From Incurvaria masculella (Eukaryota > Arthropoda > Insecta > Lepidoptera > Incurvariidae): a DNA stretch of 64,000 bases. Positions 35,601-41,600 of this stretch are shown here, piece by piece. A model generated the notes under the pieces. That model worked only from the letters and a program-made list of their open reading frames with translations, was not told the origin of the DNA and did not search any database. A program made the position numbers and the translations under genes. The number at the start of each line of letters is the position of its first letter. Within the stretch, counting starts at the first letter, position 1. The DNA is taken from positions 3,596,001-3,660,000 of the forward strand of contig OX335655.1 of the NCBI GenBank assembly GCA_946894095.1. Direction: 5' to 3'.

Positions 35601-38600
35601 GGTTCAGAATCCATGTAAAACTGTAGGTTCCCTTCCCCTACTAGGTGGTAGGGTTTAAGCCCGCCCGGGTTGGTACCATCGCTTTGTATGAAAAGATGGT
35701 CGAAGCGGCAATCAGAATTGTCCGTGTTTTCCATCCAGTTGAATGTAGCAGTGCTCATAAAGGGAAGGTCCCGGTCAGCCATCCATGTCAGGTCGCATAA
35801 AAAAAACATTGAATCGAGGAAATCAAAAAACTGAAACTGTGTTGCGTGTCGTCAGGGTTCCCGAGAAGAAGGAGGCAAGCCACCTGCTGGACCTGCTGGA
35901 CGTGAACCTGGGCAACCCGGTGGCGCCGCCGCTGCCGCTCGCCCCGGGCTCCGCCGCCGCCGCCCTCGACCCCTGGGGCCTGCCGCCGTCGCCGCCCCAC
36001 CGGCCCCAGGTGAGCGCCGCTGCGTTCGTTTCGAGGCGCCGTGCGCCCTCGTTGGAGGTAAAAATAAGCAAACAATGGGGAAAAAAATTCGAAGGTTATT
36101 GTAGATGTCGCATGAGCGACCTCACCTCAAGGATGTTCCGACCCATACAATGTTTTTTTTTACACAGAACGCAAAAAGTATTGCACTTTAAGGCACGAAT
36201 TCGTCAAAAATATTAAATATAGCCATAGTAATTGCAGCGAAAACATAATACACAATTTCAGGTTCAATGGTTTCGTTGTAATTGCCGATTAGAAGTTTTA
36301 CACCGTTAGATGGCGCTGTTAAATAAAAATCGTATTCAAATATATTGTAACAAAACCAATAATCCTGAAATTGTAAAATTGTTTTCGCTGCAAGTAATAT
36401 GACTATATTAAACTTTTATTATTAATTCGTGGCTTAAAGTGCAATACTTTTTGCGTTATGTGTGATGCAGTTAGAATAAGGTTTAAAGGTAAAGAAGAGC
36501 TTTTATTCGTCTTCAAACAAATTTAAATATGATTGACGAGCACAAAGTATGAAACAATATATAGGTTATGTTTTTGTGATATTTTCTTTCCCACAATTTC
36601 TTTTGATTAGCATAATTAAATACAATCATCTTTCGGAATCATTTGGATAAAATTTTGTCATTTCAATTACATAGATTGAGATTATTTTTTTAAAATCAAT
36701 TCTGCTTTATTTTGTATAGTATCTATCAGCTTTGACAGTTCTTTTAGATGAGCTCGCTCTAAGCGAGCAGCCACCTGTTGTGATAAATGAGCAGTTTTTT
36801 TCCCCGTTCATGGAACAGTATCTAGAGACATGTCACCAGACATCACCAGACATGTCGCTAGGAACAATCCAAGGCACTTCAAATCCACTAAATTAGACAG
36901 AAGAAGAAAATAACTTTAAATCAATTTTGAAAGTTTCTTGTTTTCGCTGTGATGATGTCAATACTGCCCATCGCTTATAGAACCATACGCAGTATGTGTT
37001 GGCAGGCATCGGAAACAAAAAATAATAACTCTGAAGCAAGTTTATTATTGAGTTTAGGGGAGAGATATTTGAAATAAAAAAAAATCTGGATATTTTTTCC
37101 TCTTCACAAGTCATGTACACGATAGGAAGTCAAAATTTAAATTCGAAATCGATAAGTGCATTTCGTTACGAATGCGAGCTGCTCCATGGTTCGGAATCCA
37201 TGTAAAACTGTAGGTCTCCTTCCCCTACTAGGTGGTAGGGTTTATGCCCGCCCGGGTTGGTACCATCGCATTGGATGAAAAGATGGTCGAAGCGGCAATG
37301 AAAAATTGTCCGTGTTTTCCATCCAGTTCAATGTAGCCGTGCTCATAAAGGGAAGGTCCGGGCATGGCACCAAATTCCTTTGGGAATGAGGTGTATTGGG
37401 CTAATATCATAACGGTAGTTGTGTGGTATTAGCCATCCATGTCAGGTCGCATACAAAAAAAAAATTAAAAAAAAACATTGATAAAGTAATTGAACTCAAA
37501 TTGAAATGATAATTTAATGGATTTAATGGAGATAACATTACCGTTATATCATCGATTTGGACATGCCATTCAAAGGTCGCAATTTTGAATCTCGATTTTG
37601 ACGAATGTCGAATGGCTCAAATCAATTAAATTGAAAAACCTACAAAGTAATGTTTTATCGTAATTTAAAATGAAAACGAAGTTTTTTCCTGTGCTGCTCA
37701 TTAACTCTTGTTGTTTGATTTATCTAAACGCACCGTCAGTCGTTGGATCTCGGTTTTGGTGTATTTTGTGACCCTGAACCAATGGTAAGACAGTTGTGTG
37801 CTCGGTTCCTTTGTGCTCTTTTTTTCCCCCCAATTCTTACTCCCTCTAGATAATTTGGTTGATATGTTTTTAATTATCCTTGTAATTGAATTATTTATTT
37901 TTAATAGAACTGTAGATGTTATTTCTTTGAAAAGCTTCATAATGTGTTAAATAATATTGTTTTTAGTGTTAAGTATTTTAAAAATACTCTTTTCTTAAGC
38001 ATTTGCCAGAATAGGGGAGATTTTACCCTTTTTCTTGAAAAATGTTGAATCACTTGCAATTATTTTAACATCAATCTGTAGTTTAACTCTTTCTCCATTT
38101 ATCTAAAAACTATTTTGTTCAGCGCAAAACTCCTGCTAAGCTTGAAGTATGTAACGTAAAGCATCTGTGCTAAAATTTTTAGTCTTTAATTGAATACTGT
38201 TCAATGTTCATCCTTTTTTGGGTTAATTTACTGATCGCCAACATCCAATCGGTGGGGTGGAACTTGGTCGGCATGTTGGCGCAAGCGGCTGCACAGAACC
38301 AAAACTAGCTCGGAATTGGGTTTGCGAATCCGCTTGCGGTGACTAGTTGACATCCACCCCACCAATAATAACTGCATTGTTGCTTTGCATTGGGTGTCCG
38401 CTCCCATAAATAAATGATGTAAGTAAACATTGCTAATGTCCGTCAAGTGTTGAATAGGGATAATAAAAGTCAACCGATAGTGTTAAAAGTCAACCGATGG
38501 TGTTAAAAGTCAAACGATGGTGTTAAAAGTCAACCGATGGTGTTAAAAGTCAACCGATGGTGTTAAAAGTCAACCGATGGTGTTAAAAATTCACATTTCA

Positions 38601-41600
38601 TAATACACTCAATGCAAACCAATAGGTCGCGACAAAAATGGTAACGATAACGTGAATGGCTGAAACTGGGTTCACAGGATAAAGACCAACCCTCTGAAGT
38701 TAAATGTGTCAGTCTGCCTGTGCCAAGTGGTTGCGTTACCTAGATAAGGCGCCTGAAAAAGAAGTCATTGTGACAAAAATATATATGATAATTTAAATGG
38801 CTGCAAATAACGAAGCATGAAAGTATCAGTACATACTTCCTTAGCAATACCAAAACTGAACAAATCTTTGGTTGCATTTCGTACTTATAGGCGATTTAGG
38901 TTACAGATATAACTTTAGGGATATTTATGTATTAATTTATATTTAAAATTTTTCATCACACCCGTCGAAGCTAAATTTTGAATCAAGCTTAGTTTAATGA
39001 CGGTGTAGTTCTGGCAGTGTCGGGCGATGGCGCTGGTTAGAAATGTCGTAGTAGCAGCGAAAAAAGGCAGTTTTGAGCGAGTTTTGTACGTTGTATGACA
39101 TAAGCAGTCTATCCGTACTATCCTTCGTCTATGCCGCTGCTAGAGAATCGTCTCTCGGTGTGTGAACGCCACTGAATCTGTGGTCTCCTCCAGCAGGACA
39201 CTCCGGACGGTTGGTCGGGCGTGTCGAGCCCGGCGGGCGCGGGGGCGGGCGCGGCGGCGGCGGCGGCGCTCCCCCTCGCCGACCCGTGGGCGCCCGCGGC
39301 CCCCCCGCCCGACCCCTGGGCGCCGAGGCTGCAGGTACGCTCCCACCACGTGTGGTATGAAATTACTAATCAATCGGCGGGCTTAAACCCTACCATCTAG
39401 TACAGTTTTACATGGATTCGGAACCATGGAGCAGCTCGTATTCGTGACAAAATGCACTTATCGAACTCGGAAAGAGAAAGACAGTGGTGCATGTCGGAAT
39501 TGAACCCAAACCTCTGGTACGCTAGGCCAGTCCCCGCGCCACTAGGCTACAAGCCGCTCAAAATGAAACCTTTAATAAAGCACCGACTTGTAAATCACTG
39601 AGCGATAATAATCTTGATCTATCCAACCCATCGATATCAATTTCAAATGACAAGAGGAAACGTCATATTTGTCAGCCTCAGTGGCCCAGTGGCGCGATAC
39701 TTCGGCGATCGCTCTCCGAAGTTAAGCAACGCTTGGTCCGGTCTGGTCTTGGATGGGTGACCATTCGACCGTTGAGAGAGGCTGGCCGTGGTTCGGATTC
39801 CACATTAAATTGTAGGTCCCCTTCCTTACTTACTAGGTAGTAGGGTTAATCCCGCCCGGGTTGGTACAATCGCATTGGATGAACGATGGTCGAAGCGGCA
39901 ATAAAAATTGTCCGTGTTTCCATCCAGTTCAATGTAGCCGTGCAATATAAGGAAGGTCCTGGCATGGCACCTAGTTCCCATGTGGTATGTTGGGCTAATA
40001 CGATGACAGAAGGTGTGGTATTAGCCATCCATGTCCAGTCACATAAAAAAAAAGACTGCTAAATGACTATTTGACAGAAAACCGGCAAGACAAATTTATT
40101 GCCTAGGTATTAGATTTATTCCTCCTATAGTCACTATTTGTCTATTGAAAAACGAAAATTAGTACTATCAGACCATTAAGTACTATTCGATTGTTTATCT
40201 GACTATTGAAAAATCGGGCCTAAAACAAAGAAGTTGCAATTTATTAGATGATTATGAGGCGGTGTGCAAAAAGTTGCCATTTAGAATTAGCAACTTTTTC
40301 CATTGGGGCATGCAATTATCCACAAAGTCTAGCATTTCTTAGTAATTATTATTTTGTGTGATTAAATTCATAACTGCTTAATGTGCTGGCCACTACAGTT
40401 ATAATTACTAACTTCCTATATTTGGGGTTATAGCAGAAATAGTGAAGAACGGCCGTGGCGCCATCTTCATCGCACACCCTCTTAAGGTGGCCCATCCCGC
40501 TCATCTCCCCATACAAAAGGGGAAAGAAGATCACGCCCATATTTCTTGTTAGAGATCCAAAATTTTGCTCAAAATAGCTTTATTTGATCGAACTAGATGT
40601 CTGATGACCATTGGCATTGTAAAATTGTGTTTGGTTTCGAAGTTCGTCTGAAAGCTCGCATTTTTCGCGCGTTTTTTACAATAACTTTGGAGGTGGATTA
40701 CGCAATGATAAAGTAAGAACATCTCAAAAAGATTAGTCATCAGACATAGCTTATTTAATCAAGATTTATAATCTATTTGGTTTTTGTTCGATTTTTTACT
40801 ACAGCGGTCGTGGTTTACTTTTAGCTATAAGTCGTTTTGAAATTAAAATTTTCGTAAATCTTACCAAATCATACACTATGCACATTGTCTTTTTTATGGA
40901 CATGTTGCATCTTCCTCATCACGGAGCCTGTCTTATTCTTTGAAACAGAGAAGGTCCCAGAGCGCAACAGCACGGTTTTGTACAGTGCCCGCGAATGAGT
41001 TGGGCCCGCCGGGTTGGGCCACCTTAAAGACTTAACCTTAACATTATGAGTTTCGGCTGCTTGTTATTGTAACACTTAATTACTAAATATTTCTCTCTCT
41101 ATTTCTCCTTATAATTATAAAAAGTACTTTGAAGTCACACAGAAACTGTAATGACGATAAACTTTTTTGATAAAAAAATATTTGAGAAACATTAATTTTC
41201 AAAGATTCATATTTAACTCCTATTATGGTTTTGGGTCCAGGAGCGATCGCCACTGCAGATGATCTCGTCGCCGTCATCAGAGTTGGAAGAGTTCGACGCA
41301 ATCACGCGCCGGAACAACAACCACGCGGCCGCCGCGCCGCCGCTTTACTCGCCGGACCCCTTCGACCTCGGCATACTCGGTGAGACCCGCTGGACAACTC
41401 TGCTAGATATATCGAATCATTTCAAACCGCGCGGTCTGCCTTGATACTGAGAAGTGTCAGGTTTGGCACTGCACTACTTCGAAACTGCACTTACGTGACC
41501 TTACCGATGTCGTCTTATCTTGACGGTGCAAACAACTGGCGCTTTTAACACAATGAGGACCAGGGGGTCCATTCAGAGTAAGGGTGAGTTCGAATTCGTC

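Noticed and set aside
38464..38588. Short regular repeat that might suggest a CRISPR array
   Set aside because: Direct 20-bp repeats with no spacers, in an animal gene intron.
39671..39801. Possible 5S rRNA or tRNA gene
   Set aside because: Only the promoter-like part is present, fused to a SINE body with A tail and repeated four times in the window.
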